A stretch of DNA of 64,000 nucleotides from Dryas octopetala. Its lineage: Eukaryota; Streptophyta; Magnoliopsida; Rosales; Rosaceae. The stretch covers positions 13,681,738 to 13,745,737 of the forward strand of contig OY992833.1 in NCBI GenBank assembly GCA_963921425.1, written 5' to 3'. The translations under genes were made by a program, and so were the position numbers. Each line of letters begins with the position of its first letter. Position 1 is the first letter of the stretch. Under the pieces are notes generated by a model. It saw nothing but the letters and a program-made list of their open reading frames with translations. It did not search any database and was not told the origin of the DNA. This document shows positions 53,620 through 64,000 of the stretch, one piece after another.

Positions 53620-54006
53620 TTGGTTGTTTGTTGAGTTATTTAATTTTCACCGTGCTTTGTTGAGGAATATAATTGAGAGAAGATTTGGTATATTTAAATC
53701 ACGTTTCACAATTTTCATGTCTGCACTTCCATTCTCATACATAACACAAATAGAGTTATTGGTTAGTTTGTGCAGGATTGCACAATTTTTTTCGAAAGGA
53801 GTGTCATTCTGATGAATTTCCCGTTGAAGAAGATGTTGAAACTTCATCATTTGGTTCATTATCGATCAATGAAGAAGATAATTTTGAATTAGTTTTTCAA
53901 ACCCAAGAACAACAACGAGAGAATGTTAATGAATGACGAGCTAATATAGTTGATGATATGTGGAGAGATTCCGAACACAATGGCAATGACAATCAAGGAG
54001 AATAAA
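53620..54006 (+). mobile_element. PIF/Harbinger transposase remnant, C-terminal end
   Basis: FNFHRALLRNIIERRFGIFK and SALPFSYITQIELL match the C-terminal block of DDE_Tnp_4 (HARBI1-like) transposases (usual FN.RH..LRN.IER.FG.LK). After a 1-base frameshift the family ending follows: GLHNFFRKE and ANIVDDMWRD, then a stop at about 54005. Only the last quarter of the transposase remains. No terminal repeats were found. Confidence 0.82.
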
Positions 54007-54185
54007 TAGCTACATGTTTAAATGCAATCTGTGCTACGATTTTTAAATTTTTTAATTGTTTGTATGGATGTTTAATTGTTGCAGTTATCATTCTTAAATT
54101 TTCTAATTTTAAGTCACGGAAACATATGATATATATATATTATAATTTGAATGTGTTGGGTAATAGTATTTGGTTAATTGATTTT

Positions 54186-55850
54186 GAGCAAATTACACAC
54201 AGGTACCTCAAGTATACACTCTTGTTCACTTGAGTACTTCAATAAAAAAAAGTTGCTCAGAGGTACCTCAAGTACTGATTTTGCACACCCAGGTATCTCC
54301 GTCAACTATTCTGTCAGACCTGCCGTTAACTGCCTACGTGGCACACTCACATACCTTTAAAAAAATGCCACGTGGACAAAAAAATAATAAAAAATAAAAT
54401 AAACTTTAAAAAAATGAAATAATTATTTAAAAAAACTAAAAAACAAAAAAATAAAGAAAAAAATGGAGTTGCAGGCTTTGCAGCCTCCCTCTGCCTCTAA
54501 CCCCTTCCTCCGAGACTTACCCAACCCAGCCACCCACCCCTTTGACCCTAGCCACTACGTCGCCGACCCACCCGGGCACCCACCCCCTTTCTTTCCCCGC
54601 CCCCGCCCCTCTTCTCTCTCTCTCTAACTCTCTCTCTCTCCCCCTGAAACCCCAACCCAAGCCCAGCCTTGAACCCTCCTCCCTCCGTCTCCCCCGCGTC
54701 GGCCACCCAACCCAGTGACCCACCCAATTCCCTCCCCTCCCCTCTCCGACCACCAGCTCCATCTCTCTATTTCTGTCACTCTCTCTCCCTCTGTTTTTCT
54801 CTCTCTTTCTCTCTCATATTTGAACGAGGGTGGAGCTCGGGGCGGGGCAGGTCGGGGCTGGGGTTTCGGGGAAAGAGAGAGAGGAAAGGAGAGGAAGGGG
54901 AGGGGAGGGGAGAGAAAGAGGGTGGGTGGCTCAGTCGGGGAGAGAGAGAGAAAGCGAGGCAAAGAGAGAAAGTGAGGGGTGGGGGGAGAGAGAGTGAGGC
55001 AGAGAGAGAGGAGAGGGGGGAGAGAAAGGGGGTGGGTGGCCGAGTGGGTCGGCGACGTGGTGGGTGGGTCGGCGGCAGGGTGGCTGGGGTCAGAGGGGCG
55101 GGTGGCTGGGTTGGGTAGGTCTCGGAGGGAGGGGTTGGTGGCTTGGTTCGGTAGGTCTCAGAGGGAGGGGTGGGAGGCGGCAAGCCTGCAACTCCATTTT
55201 TTTCTTTATTTTTTTGTTTTTTTTTGTCTTTAAAATTTTTAGTTTTTTTAAATAATTATTTCATTTTTTTAGTTATGAATCTCCTCTTTACAATTATATA
55301 GAAATATTTCAAAAAGAAACTATGAAACGCGAGATAAGTGGTTACAAATTAGGATACCCGAAATTGCCAATTTGTTTGAAAAATTTGGCAGTTTCGAGTA
55401 GCCTACTTTGTGACCAATTATCTCAGGTTTCATAAATCTGTTTTGCATGATTTTTGTATGGTTGTAAAGAGAAGATTCATAGCTTCAAAATGAGTATAAG
55501 ATTGATGATTTTGGTGGAGATTTGATGGATCAAAAGTTAGGGTGAAGTTGAGATAAAAACTATAAAACATTTATTTATTTGTAAGTTTTTGAACTTGAGG
55601 TATAAACTTGAAAAAAATGGTAAATTTGAGGTACTAAATTGAAACAAAGCCTTTTAGTGGTGGGTCCGCGTGTGCCACATCATCCGATAACGACCTTCTT
55701 GACGGCCAGACTAACAAAGGTACCTAACTGACACAGTTTCGTAGTTGAGGTACCTTAATGCAACTTTTTGAACTTGAGGTACCAAGTTGAAAAGTGGTGT
55801 ATAGTGGTACCAAGTTGAAAAGTGGTGTATAGTTGAGGTATATAATTGTA
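54186..55850. mobile_element. Non-autonomous TIR element, GAGCAAATTA family, damaged copy
   Basis: The left end (GAGCAAATTACACACAGG then TACCTCAAGTATACAC) is nearly identical to that of the neighbouring element at 55851. The right half carries TTGAGGTACCT words but no clean terminus, because the second element abuts it. The interior has CT-rich (54540-54790) and GA-rich (54830-55190) blocks, then an AT-rich insert (55262-55640). Long frames in these blocks are artefacts of the repeats. Confidence 0.6.
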
Positions 55851-57043
55851 AGGGCAAATTATACGTAGGTACCTCAAGTATACACCTTTGTTCACTTGAG
55901 TACCCCAATAAAAAAAAGTTGCTCAGAGGTACCTCAACTACTGATTTTGCACACCCAAGTATCTCCATCAACTATTCCGTCAAGGAGGCCGTTAATTGCC
56001 TACGTGGCACACTCACATACCTTTAAAAAATGCCACGTGGACAAAAAAATAATAAAAAATGAAATAATTATTTAAAAAAACTAAAAAAATTAAAAACATA
56101 ATAATTAAATTAAAAAAACAAAAAAATAAAGAAAAAATGGAGTTGCAGGCTTGCAGCCCTCCTCCCTCCTCCCTCCGAGACCCAGCCACCCTACCACCGA
56201 CCCCAGCCACCATGTCGCCGACATACCCGGCCACCCACCCCCTTTCTCCCCCTACCCATCTTCTCTCTCTCTCTCTCCCCGCCCCTCACTTTCTCTCTCT
56301 GCCTTGCTCTCTCTCTCTCTCTCTCTCCCCGACCAAGCCACCCACCCCCTCTTTTCCCCATCCCCTCTCCTCTCTCTCTGCCTCACTCTTTCTCTCCCCA
56401 AAACCCCAGCCCCGCCCCGCCTCGAGCTCCACCCTCGTTCAGATCAGAGAGAGAGAGAAACATAGTGAGAAAGAATGACAGAAAGAGAGAGATGGAGCTG
56501 GTGGCCGAAGAGGGGAGGGAGGTGGGTGAGTCACTGGGTTGGGTGGCCGACGCGGGGGAGGCGGAGGGAGGAGGGCTGGAGGCTAGGCTTGGGTTGGGGT
56601 TTCGGGGAGAGAGAGAGAGGAGAGAGGGGCAGGGAAAGAGAGGGGGTGGGTGGCTGGGTAAGTCGGCGATGTAGTGGCTAGGGTCGACGGCAAGGTGGCT
56701 GGGGTCAAAGGAGTGGGTGGGTCTCGGAGGGAGGAAGGTGGGTGGTCGGGTGAGTGTTTGGTTTTTTTTGTTTATTTTTTTTAATTTAATTATTGTGTTT
56801 TAAATTTTTTTAGTTTTTTTAAATAATTATTTCATTTTTTATTATTTTTGTGTCCACATGGCATTTTTTTAAAGGTATGTCAATGTGCTACGTAGACAAT
56901 TAACGGCCTTCCTAATGGAATAGTTGACGGAAGTACCTGTGTGTGCAAAATCAGTAGTTGAGGTATCTCTGAGCAACTTTTTTTTTATTGGGGTACTCAA
57001 GTGAACAAGATATATACTTGAGATACCTGCATGTAATTTGCTC
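55851..57043. mobile_element. Non-autonomous TIR element, GAGCAAATTA family, complete copy
   Basis: Long terminal inverted repeats (about 190 bp: AGGGCAAATTA...GGTACCTCAAGTATAC against its complement ending TAATTTGCTC), with an 8-bp target duplication TAATTGTA (55843-55850 and 57044-57051). The long repeats suggest a Mutator-like origin; 8 bp would also fit hAT. The interior has CT-rich (56150-56400) and GA-rich (56460-56720) blocks that mirror each other. Confidence 0.78.
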
Positions 57044-57120
57044 TAATTGTAATTAATCCTAAAAAAAATTATATTTGTATATATATTTTTTAATTTTATT
57101 ATAATTTTTTTTGATATAGG

Positions 57121-57374
57121 GATATGTTAGAAATATATAAGAGACAAGCATGGTGTTGTGCTAAGTAATGTTAGAGAAGACTCCTTCTTTTTCGTGGCGG
57201 GAAGCCTACAAGTGGCTAACTTGCGGTCGGATTACTTGATTTCCATTGACAAGAACAAGTTTCAAAGGGATGATGTTGAAAGTTTTACTGCCATTGTTAA
57301 TCAGCAGCTTACTGGTGTAGACATGAACATTATGTCATATCCTTTAAGGCACATGTTGCAAGGAGTGGAACTCG
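57121..57374 (+). pseudogene. Exon-like fragment, copy 1, unidentified protein
   Basis: Bounded by GATATAG on the left and GTAAGT on the right, like an internal exon. The open part encodes VLSNVREDSFFFVAGSLQVA, NLRSDYLISIDKNKFQRDD and VESFTAIVNQQLTG..MNIMSYPLRHMLQGVELE, protein-like and partly conserved with copy 2 at 59022. The first 40 bp no longer keep the frame of copy 2. I do not recognise the family, and there are no neighbouring exons in this window. Confidence 0.5.
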
Positions 57375-57411
57375 AGTAAGTTTCTTTTGCTATTATTATA
57401 ATTTGTTTTTT

Positions 57412-57910
57412 GGCTTTTTTACCCAAATATAACTTGGACTATAGGGGTGTGTTCTCGTACCTAAATTTTTTTGTTTTGCCAATTTACCACATGAAGTTAT
57501 CAATATGTGCCAATTTACTATCTGATATCCATTTTTCTGTTAAATCATTAAAAAATTTTCCAAACTTCCCATTTTGTCCATGAATACAATAAAAAAATAA
57601 TATTATTTAAAAAATATTTTTAAAATATAATTATAAAAAAATCTTAAAAATAGAAAAAGAAAATACCCTTAAAATCTTTTTTTTTTCTAGTGGGTTTACT
57701 TAGAATTTTTTTTTTCAATATTTCAAATGCTTTTATCATATGAATTGATGGAAATACCCTTAAAATAAACAAAAAATTTAACTGAAGTGACAGTAGGTGG
57801 TAGATTGGTCAATATCTGAAAGTTCAGGTGATAAATTAACAAAAAAAAAAAAGTTTGGGTGGTATTTAAGCACACCCCTTATAATTCAAGTGGTATTTGA
57901 GTAAAAAAGC
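57412..57910. mobile_element. MITE of the GGCTTT family, about 500 bp
   Basis: Ends GGCTTTTTTACCCAAATA and the complement of GCTTTTTTACTCAAATACC, with matching sub-terminal GGGGTGTG blocks. The duplicated copy at 59281-59320 lacks it, giving an empty site. It is a small relative of 32608-33740. Confidence 0.75.
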
Positions 57911-58199
57911 TTTTTTTTTTTTTTTTTTTTTTACAAAAAAAGAAATTTATCAAAACAACAATATAAGAACAAAAGATAAAGATAGTGAACAAGAAATCGA
58001 CCGACGCAAAGTCTTTGCGTCGCTTGCTTTCGTAACAAATAATCATGGAAAGTAAAAAATTGATGTGGCAAACAGCCTTCACAAAAGCAATTTTTTCTTG
58101 TAATGTCACCAAGGGCGTGATTGAAGATTCTAACATATTCCATGTGCACATAGAAGATGTGAGATATTACATGTTCAAAGAAGGAGAATTTCCTTGGGA

Positions 58200-58960
58200 C
58201 TGATAAGATAGATTAAGCAAGATAGAAGCAAGTATCTTGTCTGAATGAAGGGTTCCCAAAAGAGAATAAATACTATTCACCGAGAAGGTAGATTCCATGC
58301 TCAAACATTGGAAAAATAATCTAAGTAATGTGATTGCAATACAAAGTTGGGGAACATGTCAAATTTCAGACAAAAAAGCTATATATCATTTGACTACCGA
58401 ATGACATTGCTGTGAGTAAATCTTTAGTTGCATTTTTTTATAAATTATTTGTATATTTTTTAAATTTAATTGCATATTTTTTAAAATAAAAAATTAGGAT
58501 TAAATACCAAATATCAATAGTTTTTCAATAAAGCAGCAAGCCACTAACTTTTTTTAGTTTACGTACTAACCTAGAGTAAGACATTTTGGATTATGTCACA
58601 AATCAGTTTGTTATATAGTTGTGACTGTCGAACAGTCACAGTTGTGATTAAACTGTGACTATTTCAAATTTATAAAAATTTAAAATTTTTAAGAGTTTAA
58701 TACTTTTGATAGGCTTGGGGAATGAAGTTATATAACTCAAAGACTAAACATTAAAGTTTAAGCCTTGCAAATATTGAAAAAACAACAAATCAATAAAAAA
58801 GTTATGACTGTTAGACAGTCCCAAAGCTCGATATAACCATGTTTTTTAAAATTGGTACCTAAACTGAAATTTAGTACCTAAAGTAAAATGACATAAATGT
58901 TTTAGTAGTTAAAATGAAAAAACATTATAATTTGATACCTAAAATCAACGGACCTTTTTT
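58200..58960. other. Spacer between the two exon-like copies
   Basis: AT-rich, no gene seen. Confidence 0.45.
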
Positions 58961-59021
58961 TAAAATTATATTTGTATATACTTTTTAAATTTTAAATTTT
59001 ATTATAATTTTTTTGATATAG

Positions 59022-59277
59022 GGCTGTCCTAGAAATGATAAAATATATGAGAGACGAGCATGATGTTGTGCTAAGTAATGTCTGAGAAGACTTCTTTTTC
59101 GTGGCAGGAAGCCTACGAGTGGCTAACTTGTGGTCAGATTACTTGATTCTCGTTGACAAGAACAAGGTAAGTTCAAAGAAACGATGTTGAAAGTTTTACT
59201 GCCATGGTTAAACAGAAGTTGTTCGTGTGGGCATGAACATTATGTCATATCCTTTAAGGCACATGTTTTTGGGACTC
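59022..59277 (+). pseudogene. Exon-like fragment, copy 2
   Basis: Same borders as copy 1 (GATATAG and GTAAGT). Here the N-terminal part is preserved (AVLEMIKYMRDEHDVVLSNV) but a stop follows directly, and an extra GTAAGT sits after DKNK, where copy 1 continues. The two copies carry different defects. Confidence 0.55.
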
Positions 59278-59299
59278 GAGTAAGTTTTTTTTACTATTA

Positions 59300-59690
59300 T
59301 TATATAATTTTTTTTTTACGAAAAATGGAATTTATTAAAACAACAACATATATAAGAAAAAAAGGATAAACATAGTGGACAAGATATCGACCTACATTAA
59401 CAAAACAACAAACCACCCCCCAAAACCTTCTTTGCTTACAATAAGAATAAAGAAAAACACATATAGCACTATAGTAACAACAAGAACTCCCGCAAATCCC
59501 GAAACAAACCTACGCAACTGTAGCTTTCCAATCCAACAAAATGACGAAAACTGACAACTCTCTAAATACCAGTGAAACTGAAGACTGTAAAGATGCCCAA
59601 AACCTGACTTTATCCTAAGAAAACTCTACATTGTCCCCCTTAAAATCTTCAAAGATTCTCCTATTTCTCTCATATCATATTACCCATAAC
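59300..59690 (-). mobile_element. LINE 3' end fragment
   Basis: On the minus strand ERNRRIFEDFKG and DKVRFWASLQ..LLDWKATVA match the C-terminal tail of plant L1-type ORF2, followed by a short 3' region (GTTGTTTTAATAAATTCC) and an A-tract (T-run at 59306-59317 on the plus strand). One stop interrupts the tail. The rest of the LINE is absent. Confidence 0.65.
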
Positions 59691-59739
59691 ACTTCCTACA
59701 ATCTACAGGACCCCTTATTATTAGGATAAGATTTTCATA

Positions 59740-61214
59740 ACAAATCTAGGTGTTACTAATTCACACCTAGTAAAAGTATTTACTTACGTGTTTGCCAAAA
59801 AACTAAAATGAACTAGGGCACACACTCTAGAGATTTCACATAAATCCTTACTTGGATATTGTGTTCTATATCTCACATATTGAAATTCACAATTGGATTA
59901 AAGTTTATATATGGTAATGAGACCAATAACTCTCTTTGAACAATTTGGGTGATTATCTACTTAATATGTGAATATCTATGTGACAATCTCTATGATTGTG
60001 GTTATTTGATGGAAGCCTTAACCATGTGTCGTTTTCGGACAATGATATTGTTATGAGCTGGAATTGAGCTTCTTGTTAAGCATGTGCATTTCTACATAGA
60101 TTTGGATTTGGCATAAGTTGATGCTAGTGGAATATGCATTCATGCATCATGATTATTCTCATTGAGTATTGTGAAATTAACTAATGAGAATTCAGTGTTT
60201 GGACACCTAGTCTTAGAACGAGGGGTTGTGTGAGTGACCTTAGGTTTCGATTCCCTAAACCACAGTGGAAACCCAGTGAGCAATCAGCCCCCTGGTCAGC
60301 TCCCCCGGTTGCGGTCAGATAGTAGTGGATAGTACGATCGTATGAATACATTTTATTTGGTAGTATACTGGGTTTGCGACCGTGGAGGTACCACGAGTTG
60401 TGAGGGCCGTTCTTATCACTAATTTGCGGCATGAAGGGAGACCGGGTAGTGATGGTACTGCAGTACATGCTATGGTGGTCCAGTGTTATACAAGTTATGA
60501 TATATATATATATATATACTTATGTGGATTGGCAAAGGTATGCGTGCATGAAATACTTGTTGCATGCATCACATATACATATTTGCTATGTAAGCATGTT
60601 ATGCCATGATTTGTGATGTCATGATTATAGTTGTTGCATTGTGTGGCAACCCAAGTGTTAAAGGGATTGAGTTCCCGATGTTGTATTTGACTGCGAACTT
60701 ATGCTTTCAAAGCTGAATATGTCTTTGGTGACCTGATATGTGTTTGTCTGGTTTATCCTATGCGAGCTTTACAACTTACCGGGTTTTTCTTGTAACCTGG
60801 TGTACCATTCCACGGTGTAACGAACTGTTTTGCAGAATAATTGGGCTGAGGAGGCAAAGTGAGGAAGGCATAGCAGTGAACGCTTCAGAGGGCATAGTTG
60901 TCTTTCTACTTTGTATTTCAGTTTGTAAAACCATTTTGTAATTGTGTTAGGCTCATTGAATGATTTCTAAATGTCTTTCGGGGTTGTGACTAATTATAAG
61001 TGACCCCAAGGGGTTAGTCATATTTTACTCTTTTTAAATGAGTCCTAACTTATTTCTGCTGCTAATTCTATTTCTGATCCAACTTAGTTTCAAATAAAAA
61101 GGCTTAAGTTGTTTTGGAAATATTTGAGATTATGACATCAGGATTTGGTATTGTAGTCTCAAGTATCTTCAGGATGGGTGCCACTATGACGTACCCGGGT
61201 TTTGGAGCGTTACA
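59740..61214 (-). mobile_element. Gypsy-like LTR retroelement remnant
   Basis: The minus strand begins TGTAACGCTCCAAAACCCGG at 61214, a Gypsy-type LTR start related to 6330. The stretch further left resembles the non-coding region near the 3' end of plant Ty3/Gypsy elements. Internal coding parts and a partner LTR are not visible. The left border is approximate. A broken fossil of uncertain age. Confidence 0.4.
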
Positions 61215-61551
61215 AAAGATACTAACACTAAATGATTAAAAGATGACGAGCTTTATATGTAATTAGGTGACTTATACAACAGTCAAACATGCCTTAGTGT
61301 CTTATTAATTTAAAAAATTTGGATTGAGGATGAGCCATCGTGACTAGTTGATGTACTTGTTATGGATGTTTCTCATCCTTAATGAAATAAAATATTTTTA
61401 ATTTCAAAAGAAAATGGCCAACTAAGTTGAATGATAGTTTTCTCCCCAATGTTGAGGGAAATTCTTAATTCGAATCTTCCTCTATAAAAATAAAAAAATA
61501 AAATGAAAATTGAAAGATGGGCCAAACAGCAAAGAACAAGGAAATAAAGAG
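61215..61551. other. Intergenic stretch, nothing recognisable
   Basis: AT-rich; no gene seen. Confidence 0.45.
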
Positions 61552-61830
61552 TTAATTATACTTACACCCCCTGAGGTTTCAAAATTATTCCATATAATCA
61601 CCTGCAAGAAAAAACAATAAATAAATAAAAAATATTTCTATTTAGGTTGGACCTTATAAGTAATCTTATTAGGCCATTCCACCCTTTAGTATGTTTTTTT
61701 GTATACTTTTTTATTATTTTTCGTGTCACTGTATGAGGTTATATATAACAGTTTTGAAATCTCAAGGGTGTATATATAATTTTTAAAATTCTAGAAATGT
61801 ATGTAAAAAAATAAGAAATAATTACTCATT
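61552..61830. mobile_element. Decayed relative of the intron-5 MITE
   Basis: AGTTAATTATACTTACACC and CCCCCTGAGGTTT repeat the left end of the element at 50280. The right part (GAGGTTATATATAACAG) matches more loosely. No clear target duplication. Confidence 0.65.
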
Positions 61831-62099
61831 ACTACATCTTTGCTATGGTTTTTAACTTCTAATACCATTATTGTTAATATATAACAATTAGGTTAATTTT
61901 ATTAACAATCAGGTCACTTTGAGTTGGTATCATTATTGTACCCGCATGTACACTCTATTCAGACTATAGCTCACACAGACTTGCATTCACACACCTACAC
62001 TCACATCCAAACTCAACCACAGCCACAGCCACACCCAAACTCATCCATCTCGTGGTTATAAGCTAGCTGGTTTTCCAATCCGAGAGAAAGAGAAGTCTG

Positions 62100-62327
62100 A
62101 GAAGTTGCGAAGAGAGAGAGAAGAGAGCTCGATCTGGACGACGTCGCAAGATCGAGAGCTCATACTTCCTGATCAGCAAGTCGTGCCTCGGCGACAACCC
62201 CTACGTCGGCTTGACGCGCGCCGATTACGACAAGGAGTGCAAGATCTGCACGAGCCCCTTCACTGATTACGGCAAGGAGTGCAAGATCTGCACGAGCCCT
62301 TTCGCCGATTTATGTTTAGGTTCTTGA
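62100..62327 (+). pseudogene. Captured fragment of an RBM22-like CCCH/RRM splicing-factor gene
   Basis: The frame at about 62151-62327 reads SSYFLISKSCLGDNPYVGLT, then RADYDKECKICTSPFTDYG, then KECKICTSPF, and stops. Plant RBM22/CWC2-type zinc-finger proteins (C3H4/25/40 in Arabidopsis) have CESCLGDNPYVRMTRADYDK followed by ECKICTRPFT at this place near their N-terminus. Here a 42-bp unit (DYDKECKICTSPFT) is tandemly duplicated, the next exon sequence is missing and non-coding repeats follow. A GC-rich island in AT-rich DNA, so a captured or retrocopied piece, not a gene. Confidence 0.72.
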
Positions 62328-62339
62328 TTTTTTTGTTTA

Positions 62340-62770
62340 GTTCAGTTTCTGGAACTGCATAAAAAACTGCAGTTTTACAGTGAACTTTCTGCAGTTTGTG
62401 AACTGAAACTGCAGAAACTGCAGTTTGTGAACTGAGTTTCTGCAGTTTCTGGAACTGTAAGTGAACTGAAACTGCAGAAACTGCAGAAACTGCAGTTTAT
62501 TAGAGTTGCGGACTTGCAGTTGTAGTTTCAGAAACTGCAGTTTATTTGAGTTGCAACTGCAGTTTCAGAAACTGCAAATGAACTGAAACTGCAGTTTATT
62601 TGAGTTGCAAGCTTGCAGTTGCAGTGTAAATGAAACTGCAGTTTATTGGAGCTGCAGGCTTGCAGTTGCAATTACTAACTACAAGTGAAACTGCAGTTTC
62701 TGAAACTGCAAAGTGAACTGAAAGCAATTTGTGAACTGAAACTGCAGTTTTTTTGGAGTTGCAGAACGAT
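62340..62770. repeat. CTGCAG-rich palindromic repeat cluster
   Basis: About fifteen CTGCAG sites in 420 bp, mostly within GAAACTGCAGTTT and AACTGCAGAAACTGCAG contexts, spaced irregularly with GTGAACTGA and TTTGAGTTG words. Both strands look alike because the core is palindromic. No open frame. Confidence 0.85.
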
Positions 62771-63112
62771 GCTTGTGAGTAAAGATGAACAATTGTCGAT
62801 TTGGTAAAGTTGAAGAAAGTGATCGATTTGGCAAAGAAAAGAAGAAGATCAGTTTTGGGCTGTTTGTGTAGTTGATTTTGTTGTGATGCGTTTCTTTTGG
62901 AAGGTGTCTGCATATTTTGGCTAGTAGATAGTGTCCGCAAGTTAATAAAAATAGATTGAGTGGTTTTGGTTAATATTTTATTTTGTTAGTACCTTATAAT
63001 TAATGGACTCAAAAAATAATAAACCTTAGGATGTTAGGATAATTAACTCATAAAACAAAAATGCTACGTAAGTAAACACCTTATCAGATCAAAAGAGACT
63101 TGTATATTAACC

Positions 63113-63150
63113 ACTATATAACCTGGCATCTCACAATCTCACATCTGGCC
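63113..63150 (+). promoter_or_regulatory. Candidate TATA box of the FPA-like gene
   Basis: CTATATAACC at 63114-63123 is followed by a leader with CT-rich parts up to the ATG at 63353. Inferred from position only. Confidence 0.4.
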
Positions 63151-63352
63151 AAACTGGCATCCCGTCTTCCCTCACTTCGTTCTATTATCTCTCTGTATTT
63201 AGATCCCTAATTTAACAAATTTTCTAGGGCTTCATTTCAAATCAGCCAAACCCTAACCCCCAAAGATATCCAGCAATTAATTACTTCCGCCACATTGAAT
63301 CTTATCACTACTAGGGTTCCAATTCAATTCAATTCAATCCAATTCAATCACA

Positions 63353-63628
63353 ATGGCGCCTGCGACCAAACCCAGCAAGCAAGGCACAGACGAATCAGAG
63401 ACGCCATCGAACAATCTCTGGATCGGGAACTTAGCTGGCGACGTCACCGATTCCGATCTCATGGACCTATTCGCCCAATACGGTGCGTTGGATAGCGTCA
63501 CCACGTACTCATCGCGAAGCTACGCCTTCGTGTTTTTCAAGCGCGTCGAGGACGCTGCGGCAGCCAAGGAGGCATTGCAAGGGACCCTTCTGCGTGGAAA
63601 CCCCGTTAAGATTGAGTTTGCGCGACCG
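63353..63628 (+). CDS. FPA: Flowering time control protein FPA, first exon (gene runs past the window)
   Basis: The first exon encodes 92 aa and ends at the donor CCG|GTTCGT. After a short Ser/Lys/Thr-rich start comes an RRM: RNP2 LWIGNL at about 23-28, RNP1 SYAFVFFK at about 56-63, then [21 protein letters not shown]. This fits RRM1 of FPA, an RNA-binding spen-family protein that promotes flowering in the autonomous pathway and controls 3'-end choice of transcripts, including its own. The first ATG is used. Bases 63629-64000 are intron 1 with no further exon; the frame that reads into it to 63832 is not coding. Remaining RRMs and the SPOC domain lie outside. Confidence 0.88.
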
Positions 63629-64000
63629 GTTCGTATTGATCTTTGTGCTTCGTTAGGTTTATTTGGTTGTTATTTTTGTATGATAATTGGTGTGGCATTT
63701 TGGTTGTGTGGATTTGGAACAAGAATTTTGAGTTTATTTGATTCGAATCCAATTGCGCCTATTATTATCATCATCATGATCACCTATAATCCAGTTCCTA
63801 CTGCGTTAAATATACGTTTATGCGCATATTAGATTCAAGTTGCGTTATTTTCTCTGTCTTCATTCCCCCTCTCTCTCCCTTTTGAATTGGGAGATCTGGG
63901 TTTCCTCAATTTGGATTATGAGTCTCTTGTTTGAGTTCAGTCTAATTATCTGACACAGTCATATTAGTTTAAGCGCGTTTTAAGTTAAGTTGTGGGGTTC

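Noticed and set aside
54517-55255. Frames up to 149 aa rich in Gly, Arg and Pro
   Set aside because: CT/GA-rich interior of a TIR element; no recognisable domain.
63629-63832. Extension of the FPA first exon to the frame's stop
   Set aside because: The RRM ends at FARP with a GT donor directly after; the downstream residues are Phe/Cys/Ile-rich intron translation.

Overview
The window is nuclear DNA of a flowering plant, most likely a eudicot. It has introns with GT/AG borders, plant-specific gene families, CCCTAAA-type telomere-like tracts and a dense load of plant transposons. I cannot name the species. Four well-supported host genes lie in a background of nested, mostly non-autonomous DNA transposons with scattered LINE and LTR remnants. 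All exon models below were joined by eye from GT/AG borders, and each one keeps a single open frame from end to end.

Host genes: (1) a mitochondrial-type glyoxalase II (12336-17727, +, 8 exons, 328 aa); (2) a 3-beta-hydroxysteroid dehydrogenase/decarboxylase fused to a C-terminal reticulon domain (36212-44834, +, 12 exons, 596 aa); (3) a protein with three CCCH zinc fingers and FSFG-bearing tandem repeats (53185-48931, -, 6 exons, 826 aa); (4) the first exon of the flowering regulator FPA (63353 onward, +, cut by the window end). From memory, genes 1, 2 and 4 are neighbours in Arabidopsis (At2g43430, At2g43420, At2g43410), so this looks like conserved microsynteny with the CCCH gene and many transposons added. 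A pair of small secreted four-cysteine protein genes (923-1446, -, and 19646-19945, +) sits in a large inverted duplication (about 460-4195 versus 18590-22340). The first copy is interrupted by a 194-bp CACTA-type MITE.

Layout: 0.5-6 kb, inverted duplication copy 1 with five insertions. 6-12 kb, LTR, LINE and TIR-element debris and a long GA microsatellite. 12.2-17.8 kb, glyoxalase II. 18-22.3 kb, LINE scrap and duplication copy 2, carrying a hAT MITE and a 1.4-kb foldback element. 23.4-31.2 kb, a non-autonomous hAT element (8-bp target duplication) whose telomere-like interior received a 5.9-kb Mutator-like element (MULE; near-identical terminal repeats of about 190 bp, perfect 9-bp target duplication). 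The MULE carries an apparently intact 1038-aa transposase and a small GRF zinc-finger gene facing it. 31.3-31.8 kb, solo Copia LTR. 32.6-36 kb, more TIR elements, one nested in another. 36.2-44.8 kb, dehydrogenase-reticulon gene. 46.6-47.4 kb, decayed fragments of host genes, one from an MSL mechanosensitive channel. 48.9-53.2 kb, CCCH gene. 53.6-57 kb, Harbinger transposase remnant and two large TIR elements. 57.1-59.3 kb, a duplicated exon-like fragment. 59.5-61.2 kb, LINE tail and Gypsy-like remnant. 62.1-62.8 kb, a captured RBM22-like exon piece and a CTGCAG-rich repeat. 63.1 kb to the end, FPA.

The least routine items are the young two-gene MULE with its GRF zinc-finger partner, the C-x7-C-x11-C-x7-C secreted protein pair, the glyoxalase that keeps residues recalled as lost in the Arabidopsis syntenic gene, and the FSFG repeats in the CCCH protein.
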